A stretch of 64,000 bases of DNA from Botryosphaeria dothidea (taxonomy: Eukaryota; Ascomycota; Dothideomycetes; Botryosphaeriales; Botryosphaeriaceae), in NCBI GenBank assembly GCA_011503125.2, contig WWBZ02000011.1, positions 1-64,000 of the forward strand, read 5' to 3'. Below are positions 32,429-42,999 of this stretch, one piece after another. Every line of letters begins with the position of its first letter. Within the stretch, counting starts at the first letter, position 1. The position numbers were made by a program, and so were the translations under genes. Under the pieces are notes generated by a model. It was not told the origin of the DNA. It was given only the letters and a program-made list of their open reading frames with translations, and made no database searches.

Positions 32429-35400
32429 AATTAATTATTAGATTAAGCTTAAGAAAGATAAGAATAGAAGGATACTAGTAGCTCTATAGGGACTCTTATA
32501 TAATATATCTAGAGACGAACTACTAATACTCCGGAAAACGCTTATAAAGCTACTTAATAAAGGCTTTATCCGTATAAGTAATTCTCTAGCCGTAGCGCTA
32601 GTTCTCTTTATAAAGAAACTAGATAGAGGCTTACGATTTTATTATAACTACCGAGCTCTTAATTAACTTATACGAAAGAATTAATATCTACTACCTCTTA
32701 TTTAGAAGACTCTTAACCGGATTAGTAAGATAAGATAGTTTATAAAACTCGATATAATCGTAGTATTTAATAAGATTCGGGTTAAACTAGAAGATAAATA
32801 GCTTATAGCCTTTCGAATCCGCTTTAGACTATTTAAGTAGCTTATTACTCTCTTTAGACTAGCTAATATACTAAGTACCTTTTAACGATATATTAACTAG
32901 ACCCTATAGGACTTCCTAGACGACTTCGTATCGGCTTATATCGATAATATACTTATTTTTACTAAGGAATCCCGTACCTAATACCGAGAGTACGTAACTA
33001 AGATTCTCGAAAAGCTATAAGTAGCGGGACTATAGCTTAATATCGATAAGTACGAATTCGAGGTTTAGTTAATAAAGTATCTTAGATTTATTATCGAAGC
33101 TAGAAAAGATATCCGTATAGACTTAGCTAAGGTAAAAGCTATTTAGAAATAGGAAATACTAACTATAGTTAAAGGAGTACTTAGATTCCTTAGCTTTATA
33201 AACTTCTACCGGCGCTTTATTAATAAATACTCGAAGACTACGGCTCCGTTATATATACTTATAAAAAAAGACGTTCCGTTCTATTAGATAGAAGAAGTAG
33301 AAAGAGCGTTTCGAAAGCTAAAGAAGGCCTTTATTACGGCACTAATCCTTGCCTAATTTAACCCGGACCGAAAGATAATTCTCGAGACTAACTCTTTAGG
33401 ATACTATATAGAAGGAATTTTATTCTAATACGATAATAATAGAGTACTCCGGCTAGTTACCTACTTCTTAAAGAAGAACTCGCTAATAGAGTATAACTAC
33501 GAGATCTACGATAAGAAGCTTCTTACGATTATTAAGTATCTTTAGTAGTAGAATATAGAGCTACGAAGCGTAAAAGAATTTAAGATTATTACGGACTATA
33601 AGAATCTCGAATACTTTATAATAGTCCGACGGCTCTCTAAGAGGTAAATAAGATAGTAGCTAATTCTAAGCTAATTTAACTTTACTATTACTTACCGTCT
33701 AGGTAAGCTTAGAACTTAATCTAATATATTTATACGAAGAGACTAAGACTTACTAGTATCTTAAGATAATAAGAGGCTTTAATATCGTATCGTACGACTT
33801 TTAAGCCTAGATAAGATTTAAGCTAACTATTAGAAAGTTTTAGTAATACTAGTATAAATAAGACGATAAGCTATAATCGAATAAGAAGTAGATAAATAAG
33901 TAGATAAACTAGTAGATAAACTAGTAGACGAACTATTAGATAGATCTATAGACGAACTAGTATACGAATAAGAAGTAATATTAATCGAAGACTATTTATA
34001 GTAGCTCTAGTAAGAGGTAAAAGTAGCGGATCTAGACTATAGACGTCTTATAATAGTAGTAAGAGAGGGTAGAAGAATACTACTAAACGATTTAGAAGAA
34101 CTAGTTAAGCTCTTAATTACTAATTACTTCTTAAATAATTAAGAAGAGTTACTATTCCGTAGTAGACGTTAGATACTAAACTACGAGCCTTTAAGAACTA
34201 AGCTAATCTAGATACTCTACGATTTAATAATAGTAGTTTATTCTAGACGTACTAAAATAATAGCTCTTATTATAAGATAGTTCTTCTAGCTAAACTTCGT
34301 ATCTAATATACGTAGATTCGTACGTAACTATAACGTCTAAGGAAGGACTAGAGTCTAGAGAGACCGTAAATAAAAACTACTACGGCCGTTACTAGTACTA
34401 AACCGTTAGTAGAGAGAGATCTTAGTCGACTTTATTAGACCGCTACCCGAGAGCTAAGAATATCGGATACTTATAGTTATTACTAATCGATTAGATAAAG
34501 GAGTTATTCTTAAGGCCTATAAGAATATTAAAGTAGAAATAGTTATTAGAATATTTATTCGTTGCTTCTACCGCTACTATAGAGTCCTAACCGCTATTAT
34601 CTCTAACCGGGAAAGCTAATTTATTAGCTAGCTATAGAAGAGGGTTTACTAATTACTTAGAATCGAAAAACGAATCTTAATAGCCTACTATCTAGAAATA
34701 GATAGATTAACGGAGCGTACGAATACTAAGATAGAAAGAAAGCTCTACTAAATAGTTAACTACGCGTAAAATAACTAGATTAACTAGTTACTAGTAATAG
34801 AGCTTGCTATAAATAGCTAAGAATCCTTATTAATAGATATTAGCCCCTTCTTTCTCTCTTATAGATACTACCTCGAGCTACTATAGTTATTTAAGAATTC
34901 TTAACTAGTTCTAAACTCTATATTACTAATATAAAAAGAAGAAGTAATCGTAGTAAAGATTAAAGAGATAACTAAATAGGTAGAAGTATTAATAGCGAAC
35001 GTATAATAGAATTAGGAGATCTAAGTAAATCGATATAGAGATTTATTACTAGCGTATAAAGTAGGAGATAAAGTCTAGCTAAATCTTAAGAATATACGAA
35101 CGGACCGCCTAAGCCGGAAGCTTAATAATCGAGTAGTAAAGTTTATAGTTATCGAGGTTATTAGCCCTTATAGCTATAAACTAGACGTACTAACTAAGAT
35201 ATATAACGTCTTTAACGTCGATCTCTTACGCCTAGCTAGAATAGATTCTTTACTAAGCTAAGAATAGAACGATTATTAACTACTAGCTATACTCGTTAAT
35301 AGAGAAGAAGAATAGAGAGTTAAAGCTATCTTAGATAAAAAACTAGAAAGACGGCTAGGCTAGCGGAAACGGTAGAAACTCTATTAAGTTAAGTAGAGAG

Positions 35401-35480
35401 AATACACGCGGCTAACTTAGAAACTAGTAAGCGCTTTAGAAGATACTAAAGCCCTAGAGACCTACCTTTAAAGCTAAGGG
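32429..35480 (+). pseudogene. RT, RNase H, integrase and chromodomain remnants of element D
   Basis: Direct continuation of the D pol sequence after element C, collinear with 26739-29783 of element B. The reverse-transcriptase box is at about 32940, and a chromodomain-like end lies just before the polypurine tract (35475-35488). Stop codons occur every few residues, mostly TAG. Non-coding. Confidence 0.8.
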
Positions 35481-35488
35481 GGGGGTAA

Positions 35489-35738
35489 TATTACGGTTTA
35501 AACTCTAAGAGTATCTTAGATAGATTCTACGGCGAGACCTTAGGTTAAGAGGACTCTAAAGCTTAATAAAGCTTAATAAGAAAACTTTATAACTCGCTAC
35601 TAATAAAAGAAACTCTAGAGAGATATATAAGTAGCGCTATCTTACTTAAATCTTTCTTTCTTTTCTCTTTAGCTTAGTCTTCTCGTAGATAGTAATACTA
35701 CTATATTTCCGCGAGTATACCGGATATAAGCTATTATA
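35489..35738 (+). repeat. 3' LTR of element D
   Basis: 250 bp, heavily RIPed, preceded by a G-rich polypurine tract and followed by the target duplication AAAGC. Confidence 0.9.
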
Positions 35739-36511
35739 AAAGCGGGTTCGAAAGGCTATAAGCTATTTATCTCCTAGTTTAACCCGAATCTTATTAAATA
35801 CTACGATTATATCGAGTTTCGTAAACTATCTTACCTTACTAATCTAGTTAAGGGTCTTCTAAATAAGAGATAGTAGATATCGATTCTTTCGTATAAGTTA
35901 ATTAAGAGCTTAGTAGTTATAATAAAATCGTAAGTCTCTATTTAGTTTCTTTATAAAGAGGACTAGCGCTACGGCTAAAGAATTACTTATATAGATAAAG
36001 TCTTTATTAAGTAGCTCTATAAGCGTTTTCCGGAGTACTAGTAGTTCGTCTCTAGATATATTATATAAGGGTCCCTATAGGGCTACTAGTATCCTCTTAT
36101 TCTTATCTTTCTTAAGCTCGATCTAATAATTAATTCTAGGTCGGTATAGAGGTAACTTATTAGCTTTACTTCTATCGAAGGTATCGAGAAACCGTTTATC
36201 TAACTAGGCTAGTAGTTTTATTCTTAGATCTATATACTTCTTCTTAGTAAGTACTTTATTAATATTAGCTAGACTTGCTAAGAAAACCTAGTAACCGAGT
36301 CGTTTCTTCCTCGTAAGAAGGCGGAACCTAGCGGCTTCGACCCTTCTATAGTCGAGTTCTTTTCTCTCTCTCTAGCTTTATACTACTAGGCTAGAGTTCT
36401 TAAATCTAAGGATTTCTTTTTCTATATCTAGTTCTACTCTCTCTTTTACTAATTATAGTAAGCTAAGAATAACTTTATAGCCTTTAATTCTTAGAGCTAT
36501 ATAGAAGTAAG

Positions 36512-37960
36512 TGGGCAGCTACCTACGGGTTAGCTTTCTCGCCCGATAAGTATTACCTCACTTATTTTATAAGAAAACTAAGGAGATTTAATATGGCAGC
36601 AGGGATCCGTATCCCTAGATTTGCTAGATGCCTAGAGCCGACAATTAAGATTCTAGGAGTCCACGTAGACAACAAGCTTAGATAGGGACCCTATATTAGA
36701 GAAACAGGAGCTAAGGCAATTAAACAGTGCACATCTCTCTCCAGACTCGCAGCGTCTACCTAGGGAGCTTCATTTACTAAAGCCCGCCATATCTATACGG
36801 CCGTGGTAAGGCCAGTCCTTACCTACGGCTATAGGGTATGGTATACCCCAGAGGGAATCCCAGGGTGGAGGAAAACAGCCATCTAGCCACTAAAGAAGAT
36901 CCAAAACCAGTGCCTACGCACCATCTCAGGGGCGTATAAGTTAACCAGCATACAAACCTTGGAGCATAAGACAGGGATTCCCCCACTCTCACTACACCTG
37001 GACGAACTAGCACTAGCCCAGGCTATTAGAGCTAGGGATAGCCCAGTCGCGGCAGTAGTAGAGGAAACTTACTAGAGTATTAAATAGATAGCTCGGGCTA
37101 CTCTAAGTACTAGAGGCGCCGCTAGCCCTGCCAGAAGAACCCTGCTTAGAAAAAAGGCAAACTCACTCCTCAACTACTGCCCCTCTACCCACCAGAGTCT
37201 CCCGGAGCGAACGAAGCTACGCATAGTATATAGGAATAAGTGGAAGGAGAGATGGATAAAGTCTACTAGCTAGGGAAGATAAGATAAGCTAGTAGCCCAA
37301 AGCACATAGTGGAACCCAAAAATCAGATAAATCCACAGCGAACTATCCAAGCCATAGAGCACACTCGCTACCCTACTACGTACAGAGCATATTAGACTAG
37401 AGGACTTCCTCTTAAGGCGCAAGGTACCAGGGCACCCTAGTCCTGCCTGTCCATGCGGCTAGCATAGATAAACCCTAAAGCATATCCTCCTCTTCTGCCC
37501 CCACTTCCAACAGGGCAGGGCACAGATGCTCTAAAGGGCAGGGACTACGGACTACTACTCCCTCCTCTCAACAAAGAAGGGGATCAAAGTAGTAATAGAC
37601 TGGTTCTTACGCCTAGGGCTGCTCAAGTAATTCAGCCTGGCAAGGGAACTAATACAGGAAGATAACCAGGAAGAGGAACTAGGAGGACAACTAGGACCAC
37701 CAGGACCACTAGGACCCGGACAACTACGAGGATAAGGACTAAAGAGATAGGTCTAGTAGGTAAATATAGGGCTGCTACAGCAGCCGCTACTAGTAAGAAG
37801 GAAAAATAAGAACTAGTATAGGATAGCATGCCCAGAGAGAGAGGAGGGGTTTTTGCCAGGCGAAAAGGTTTTCCCCCTCGTGTAAAATAACTACAGATAG
37901 CTAGCCCCGCATGGACCCGTAAGGGAGCTATATCGGGAAGAAATGAATTTATCTATCTAT
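36512..37960 (+). mobile_element. LINE-2: 5'-truncated copy of LINE-1
   Basis: 1.45-kb copy of the LINE-1 3' part, flanked by CTATATAGAAGTAAG (36497-36511 and 37961-37975), inside the protease region of element E. It begins within ORF2 after the RT core and ends in the same ATCT run. It keeps many Trp and Gln codons that LINE-1 has lost, so it is less RIPed and shows where the original ORF2 ended. 5' truncation is usual for target-primed reverse transcription. Confidence 0.93.
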
Positions 37961-38219
37961 CTATATAGAAGTAAGCTCTTTTCGTTTAGTATCCGCTAAT
38001 ATCGATCTCGGTAATTACTACTTCGGTAATCTAGAAGTTAGTAATAGTATTAACTAACTAGATTTATCTTAGTCGGATAGAAATACGCTAGAGTTTATAT
38101 CTTCGAGCGAATTAAGCATCGATAAAACTATAGAATAAGTACCTAGAATTAATAAGGATTTAAGTAGAGATCTTCTTATTAATAAGTACTAAAACTAAGA
38201 AAGATAGTTTTTCTATATA

Positions 38220-39290
38220 CTTATTCTCGAATTACTTCTAATCTACTTAAAGCTTACTTTACTTCTTTTACTTCTAACGGCGAATTTTATTAGAAGCTAC
38301 TCTTTTTCCGAATTCTTATTAATCTTTAGCACCTCCTCTAGTTATAGAAGAGTCTTTTACTCTAGTTATCTAGTACTAGCGGCTTAAGCTAGACGGCGGG
38401 TAGGCGTATAAAAATATACCTACTACTAGTATTCTAAGACGCTATAACGCGTATAAAGCTTATTCTAACGGCGTCGGTTAATCTTATTTTAAGTTACTTA
38501 TTTAGCTCTCTAGGTTAGTACGGCTTTAGCTAGGCCCGTTAGTTCCTAGTCTATTTAGTCGTTTTAAGGGGGCTTTAGATACGTAGTAGTCTTTATTATA
38601 GTTACTAGCGTCTTCTAGAGATTATTCCTAAACTTCTAGATACGTAGTTAAAAAGCTTCTAACTAGTTACTTACTCGCTTAAGCTCTATATAGTAGTCTT
38701 CGAACTACTAGTCCGGTTTTATAAGACTAATTATTTATTATTAAAGCTTTCTACTAAGTCTAGCCTCGAGGTAGAACTTCTTAATTTCGTCTAGCTAGTA
38801 CGTGCCTTCCGCTTCTAGTAGGAGCTTCCGGTACTTAATAAAGTACTCTATAAAGAACTTACTAGCTTAACGAAGTTAGTAAAGCTTACGTTAGGCCTTC
38901 TCCTTAGTATATAAATCGCTAAAGAATAGGCGTAGCTATATAATAAGATTAGTAACCGTAGTATTACTTATCGCCGTAACCGCTTAAATCTAGGGCTATA
39001 GTTAGCGGGTAGCTTCCCCTCTTAACCGGTTATATAACGCGAAAAACTTCGTTACTTTAGTATAGTTAGTATAGTCGATATTTAGTTTTATATTAGCTTA
39101 AGTAATCTATAGTTCGAGTTAATCTCGGTCTTCTCTATATTTAGCTAATAGACCGAGTTATTTTATAGGTTCGTTCTTTCTTAGAGACGTAGGTCTAGCT
39201 AGTAGTTAAACGAGCTACTATAGTAGGCTTTACTCGTTATTCTCGGTAGCCGCCGGAGGCCCTCGGTCTTAAGTATTATTATATATCTTT
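38220..39290 (-). pseudogene. gag remnant of element E
   Basis: Minus-strand counterpart of the gag of elements B and D, with RIP stops throughout. The knuckle region lies at about 38400-38470 and the capsid domain at about 38700-39080. Non-coding. Confidence 0.65.
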
Positions 39291-39300
39291 CTTAGTTATC

Positions 39301-39396
39301 TTCTTAGATATCTTCTTAAATATCTTCTTAGATATCTTTTTAGATATCTTCTTAAATATCTTCTTAGGTATCTTCTTAAGTATCTTCTTAGGTGCC
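39301..39396 (-). repeat. 12-bp minisatellite in element E leader/gag start
   Basis: Eight near-identical 12-bp units of the TTCTTAGATATC type. The matching place has about four units in element D (17665-17712) and a degenerate form in element B (24810-24865). Confidence 0.8.
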
Positions 39397-39754
39397 CTCT
39401 CTAAGATCTTCTTTTAAATCTTCTTTTAGAAACTTCTTCGTGCCTTCTTAAACGCTATACCGTCGTTTTATTAAAGGACTTCCTTCGGGAACCTTCTTAA
39501 GTACCTATACGGATATCTTCTTAAACGATTTCCTAGGTATAGTTAACTAGTAATAAGCCTAGCTACTATTCTAAACTTCTTAGTAACTTTAGTAGAGAGA
39601 AGCTATACTTACGTAGAAGCTCTAGCGTATAGAGAAAGAGGATAAGAACGTAGTACTTACGTAGAAGCTATAGCGTATAGAGAAAGAGAATAAGAAAAGC
39701 CGTACTTACGTAGAAGCTTTAGCGTATAGAGGAAGAGGAATAAGCTTAGTCTAA

Positions 39755-39957
39755 TATAATAGCTTATATCCGGTATACTCGCGAAAATATAGTAGTATTA
39801 CTATCTACGAGAAGACTAAGCTAAAGAAAAAAGAAAGAAAGGTTTAAGTAAGATAGCGCTACTTATATATCTCTTTAGAGTTCCTTTTACTAGTAGCGAG
39901 TTATAGGGTTTTCTTATTAAGCTTTATTAAGCTTTAGAATCCTCTTAACCTAAGGTC
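39755..39957 (-). repeat. Truncated 5' LTR of element E
   Basis: 203 of the expected 250 bp of a family-2 LTR. On the plus strand it starts TATAATAGC and stops after AAGGTC, lacking the outer 47 bp. Its inner side keeps the self-priming layout: AGCTTAGTCT at 39743-39752, then 2 nt, then the LTR. Leader repeats of about 50 bp lie at 39600-39740. Confidence 0.85.
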
Positions 39958-39989
39958 GGATAATAAATCTTTATAACTAGGCTACTTAA

Positions 39990-42470
39990 AGGTAAGAAGA
40001 ATTCTCTAAGATATTAGAAAGAGTTCTAAAGTACTTAAGTATTCTCGAACCCTCTATAATTCTCGGGGACTTTAACGAATACTACCTATAGTAGAACCCT
40101 CTTACCCGACTAATATAAGAAGCTTCTAGGCTAGTTAAATAGATAGAAGTAAATAATCTAGAGCTACTAAATACGGTAGAAGAAACTATCTTCTTTAAAC
40201 CGGATCTAGTACGCCCTACGGTTCTTAATCTAACTATAATAACCTAAAATTTATCTAATAAGATAAAGGACTAATAAGTTCTCGACGACTTCGGCTTAGA
40301 TTACCGTCCGATATTCTTTAAGATAGAAACTAAAGGCCCTATAGCGGATTCTCCTACTACTACGGCCCGATTTAATACTATAAAAGTAGACTAGAAAAAG
40401 TTCTTCTTAATTTTCTAAGAGAAAGTTAAAGAAAAGCTTCTAAACGTGCTAGTAATAGCTCGTAATCTAGAATCTTTCTTCTCTCTTTCGAAAGAGATAG
40501 TAGCCGCTAAACTACTAAAGATACTAGCGCTAGATAATTTAGAAGATACGCTAACTAAAGCTATCTTCTACGCTACGAATCTTACTATCCCCCGTCTTAA
40601 ACTAGAACTAAAATCGAAACCGTAGTAGAACGATAAGCTATCTACTAAACGGTAAGAGCTAAAACGAAAGGCTCGCCTTCTCTTTTACCTTTCTACGAAG
40701 AAAGATAAGTAAGAATATCTAGAAACCCGGAAAACCTTCGTTAACGCGATTAAGTAAGCTAAACGTTAATACTAGAATTAATTTCTCTCGTTAAACTCCC
40801 CCTAAGATATATATAAAGCTATATCCTATACGAAGCCGCGATTCTACGATTAAATTCCCTCTATAAAGAAGAAAGATAGCTAAGTTAAGACTAGCTTTAA
40901 GGGGTAGTACTCTACCCTAAGAGAGGGCCTCTTTCTTATATCTCTCTTAGCTCTCCCGTTTAAGTAGAATAGCTACTCCCCCTCTAAGAACTAGAAATAG
41001 CCTACTCTTAGCTATACGGAACTAGAAAAAATATACTTAAATTAAATAAAAGGTACGACTCTAGGCCTAGACGCTATAATATAAGAGATAATTACCCGAG
41101 CGTTTAAAACTATCCCTAACGCCTTCTATTAGATATATAGCCTACTTTTTATATATAGATACTATCCGTTATACTAGAGAAGGGCTACCGATATAATTCT
41201 AAAGAAGCTAAATAAACCCGACGAATCTACCCTAAAGGCTTATAGGATAATTTTACTTCTTAATTATTTAGGAAAAACTCTTAAACGAATACTAGTAAGA
41301 AGGCTAGACTTTTTAATAGAAACGATCTCTCTTCTAGATCCCTTCTAAATCGGGGGAAGACTAAAGAAATCTACTATTAATACCGCCCTACTACTAATAA
41401 ATATCGCCGAGAAGAATCGCCGTAAAAAGCGTAAAATCTCGGCCTTATTCCTTAATATAAAAGAAGCCTTTAACTATATCGTCTAAGAATAACTACTAGC
41501 TATAATAGTAAGAATAGGCCTACTAGTTAATCTACTCGTATAGATTAGGTCTTTTCTTAATCTACGAGTACTAGGCCTCGCCTTTAACGGAGAAAATAAG
41601 AATTTTAATAGAATAGAGACTAGAATTCCTTAGGGAAGCCCGATCTTCTCTATACTATTTCTTATATATATTCGTAAGCTCTTTAAGATAAGTAAAATTA
41701 TCTACTTATTCTATATAGACGATATTACTCTAATAGCTAGTTCTTCTAGCTATAAACGTAATAAACGTCTATTAGAGAAAGAGGTAAAATAGCTCTATAA
41801 GTAGGGCTAAGAGAACGGAGTAGAATTCGACCTTTTAAAGACTAAACTTCTATACTTCTCTAATAATAAAGAGGCTAGCTAAACCTTTATTATTTTACTA
41901 GACGGTAATATAGTAGAACCTTAAAAACTCGTCCGTTAGCTAGGGATCTTCTTCGACTTAAAACTAACTTTTAAGAAGTACGTCTCTATAAGAGTTAGCT
42001 AAGCCCGTTTAGCCTTCTAACGCCTCTCTAGACTAGCTAATATCGAACGGGGTTTATTCCTCTACGCGGTTAGATAGCTATATATAGCCTATATTACTAG
42101 CGTAGCCGATTATAGCTATTAAATCTTCTAGAAAAATTAGGCACAGTTTAAACGCTAATATATACTACTCTAAAACCTTACTCTACGGAAGATTCTAGGA
42201 GTTTTTAAAACTACTTCTATTATTTCTTTAGAATTAGAGACGGTAATTCTACTCTCCGAGCTCCGTCTAGACGATATTCTAAAAAAGTATACGTTTAGAA
42301 TAAGATAGCTCGAAAAGAAATATCTAATCCGCTACGAAATAGAGAGAGAATCTAACCGAAACTTTAGTAGTATACCCCCTATATAGATAGAAAGAATAAG
42401 AAGAATATACTCTAAAATCTCTAAGGAGATAGAAGAGATAGACCCCTTTCTTTTTAAACCGTAAAGCGGT
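39990..42470 (+). pseudogene. LINE F endonuclease and reverse transcriptase
   Basis: The endonuclease end is seen as I-I-L-G-D-F-N-E at about 40057-40080. Reverse transcriptase motifs follow: GKTLKRIL near 41275, N-I-K-E-A-F-N-Y near 41455-41480, R-I-P-stop-G-S-P-I-F-S near 41620-41655 and FYIDD at about 41710-41724, so the catalytic aspartates survive. The downstream region to 42473 is interrupted by element G and continues at 48502. Stops are mostly TAG and TAA. Inactive. Confidence 0.75.
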
Positions 42471-42473
42471 AGC

Positions 42474-42657
42474 TATTAGGGCTTAACCTTAGGATAATCG
42501 CTAAAAGGTATATTGCGCTATATACGTTAAGCTAGACTTAAGGAGAAAGAAGAGAAGACGTAGAAGAAAGGAAAGAGTTATATACAAGGGAGGCTTGGCG
42601 TCACGTGACCCGCCGATGATCCTCTGAGGCTTGATCCTGAGGCTTCAGACTCTAACA
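42474..42657 (-). repeat. 3' LTR of element G
   Basis: 184 bp. Differs from the 5' LTR at seven sites, all in its outer 49 bp and all CpA/TpG to TpA. It contains GTCACGTGAC (42600-42609). A purine-rich tract lies at 42658-42680 on the minus strand. Confidence 0.93.
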
Positions 42658-42679
42658 TCACTCCCCCCCTCCTCTTCCC

Positions 42680-42739
42680 GGTTCGAGAGGTTGCGGGTTC
42701 GAATCCGGGTGGGGACTGTTGCTTTTTTTTTTTTTTTTT
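42680..42739 (+). other. tRNA T-arm-like sequence followed by T17
   Basis: GGTTCGAATCC at 42696-42706 matches the Pol III B box and sits in an imperfect stem. Thirty bases downstream is a run of 17 T (42723-42739), as in a Pol III terminator. No A box is seen upstream. It may be a captured tRNA 3' half at the end of element G, or chance. Confidence 0.35.
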
Positions 42740-42767
42740 GACCTTTCTCTGTTTTTGACCCTTCCTG

Positions 42768-42830
42768 CCCTGCTTGCCTTGCTTGCCCTGCTTGCCCTGC
42801 TTGCCCTGCTTGCCCTGCTTGCCCTGCTTG
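42768..42830 (+). repeat. 9-bp tandem repeat (CCCTGCTTG, seven units)
   Basis: Nearly perfect array in the 3' non-coding part of element G, un-RIPed. Confidence 0.9.
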
Positions 42831-42999
42831 TTTGTTGGTCGCGTTTTGGTGGGTGTGGGTATATGGGTTGAAAAAGCGAACCCTGAATCATCAAACGGCT
42901 ACATGGCGTAGTTGGAAACTTGGCTGACCGACAGCAGGTGCGGTGATACGTGCCTTGGGGTGGCGACATCCCTCAGTTGACTGGCTCCTATGAGCTTGT

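Larger units (their letters stand above)
17061..35738 (+). mobile_element. Element D: RIPed family-2 Ty3 element, split by element C
   Basis: LTRs at 17061-17310 and 35489-35738 (250 bp each) with a target duplication AAAGC (17056-17060 and 35739-35743). The left part 17061-19414 holds leader, gag and protease. The right part 32429-35488 holds RT, RNase H, integrase and chromodomain. The target is the RT region of element E. No reading frame survives. Aligned by eye with the lightly mutated copy B, the differences are almost all CpA/TpG to TpA. Confidence 0.92.
15637..39957 (-). mobile_element. Element E: outer, RIPed family-2 Ty3 element
   Basis: Minus-strand element in pieces: RNase H 15637-16087 and RT to RNase H 16637-17055 on the left; RT, protease and gag 35744-36496 and 37976-39290; leader to 39754; truncated 5' LTR 39755-39957. 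Breaks match the insertions of H, the SINE, D and LINE-2, and the sequence resumes exactly across each. It is of the same family as B and D: the protein order and LTR match. It is heavily RIPed throughout, with no usable frame. Its 3' end lies beyond the left edge. Confidence 0.8.

Noticed and set aside
9616..39957. Reassigned genetic code (TAG read as Gln or Trp), suggested by conserved proteins full of TAG
   Set aside because: The TAGs sit only in repeats, at both Trp and Gln positions, with Cys-to-Tyr and Asp-to-Asn changes beside them: the CpA pattern of RIP. The single-copy 7TM and hydrolase genes end normally at TAG.
42658..42969. 103-codon minus-strand frame ending in PDSNPQPLEPG
   Set aside because: This peptide is the translation of a T-arm-like sequence and a 9-bp repeat; no real protein pattern.
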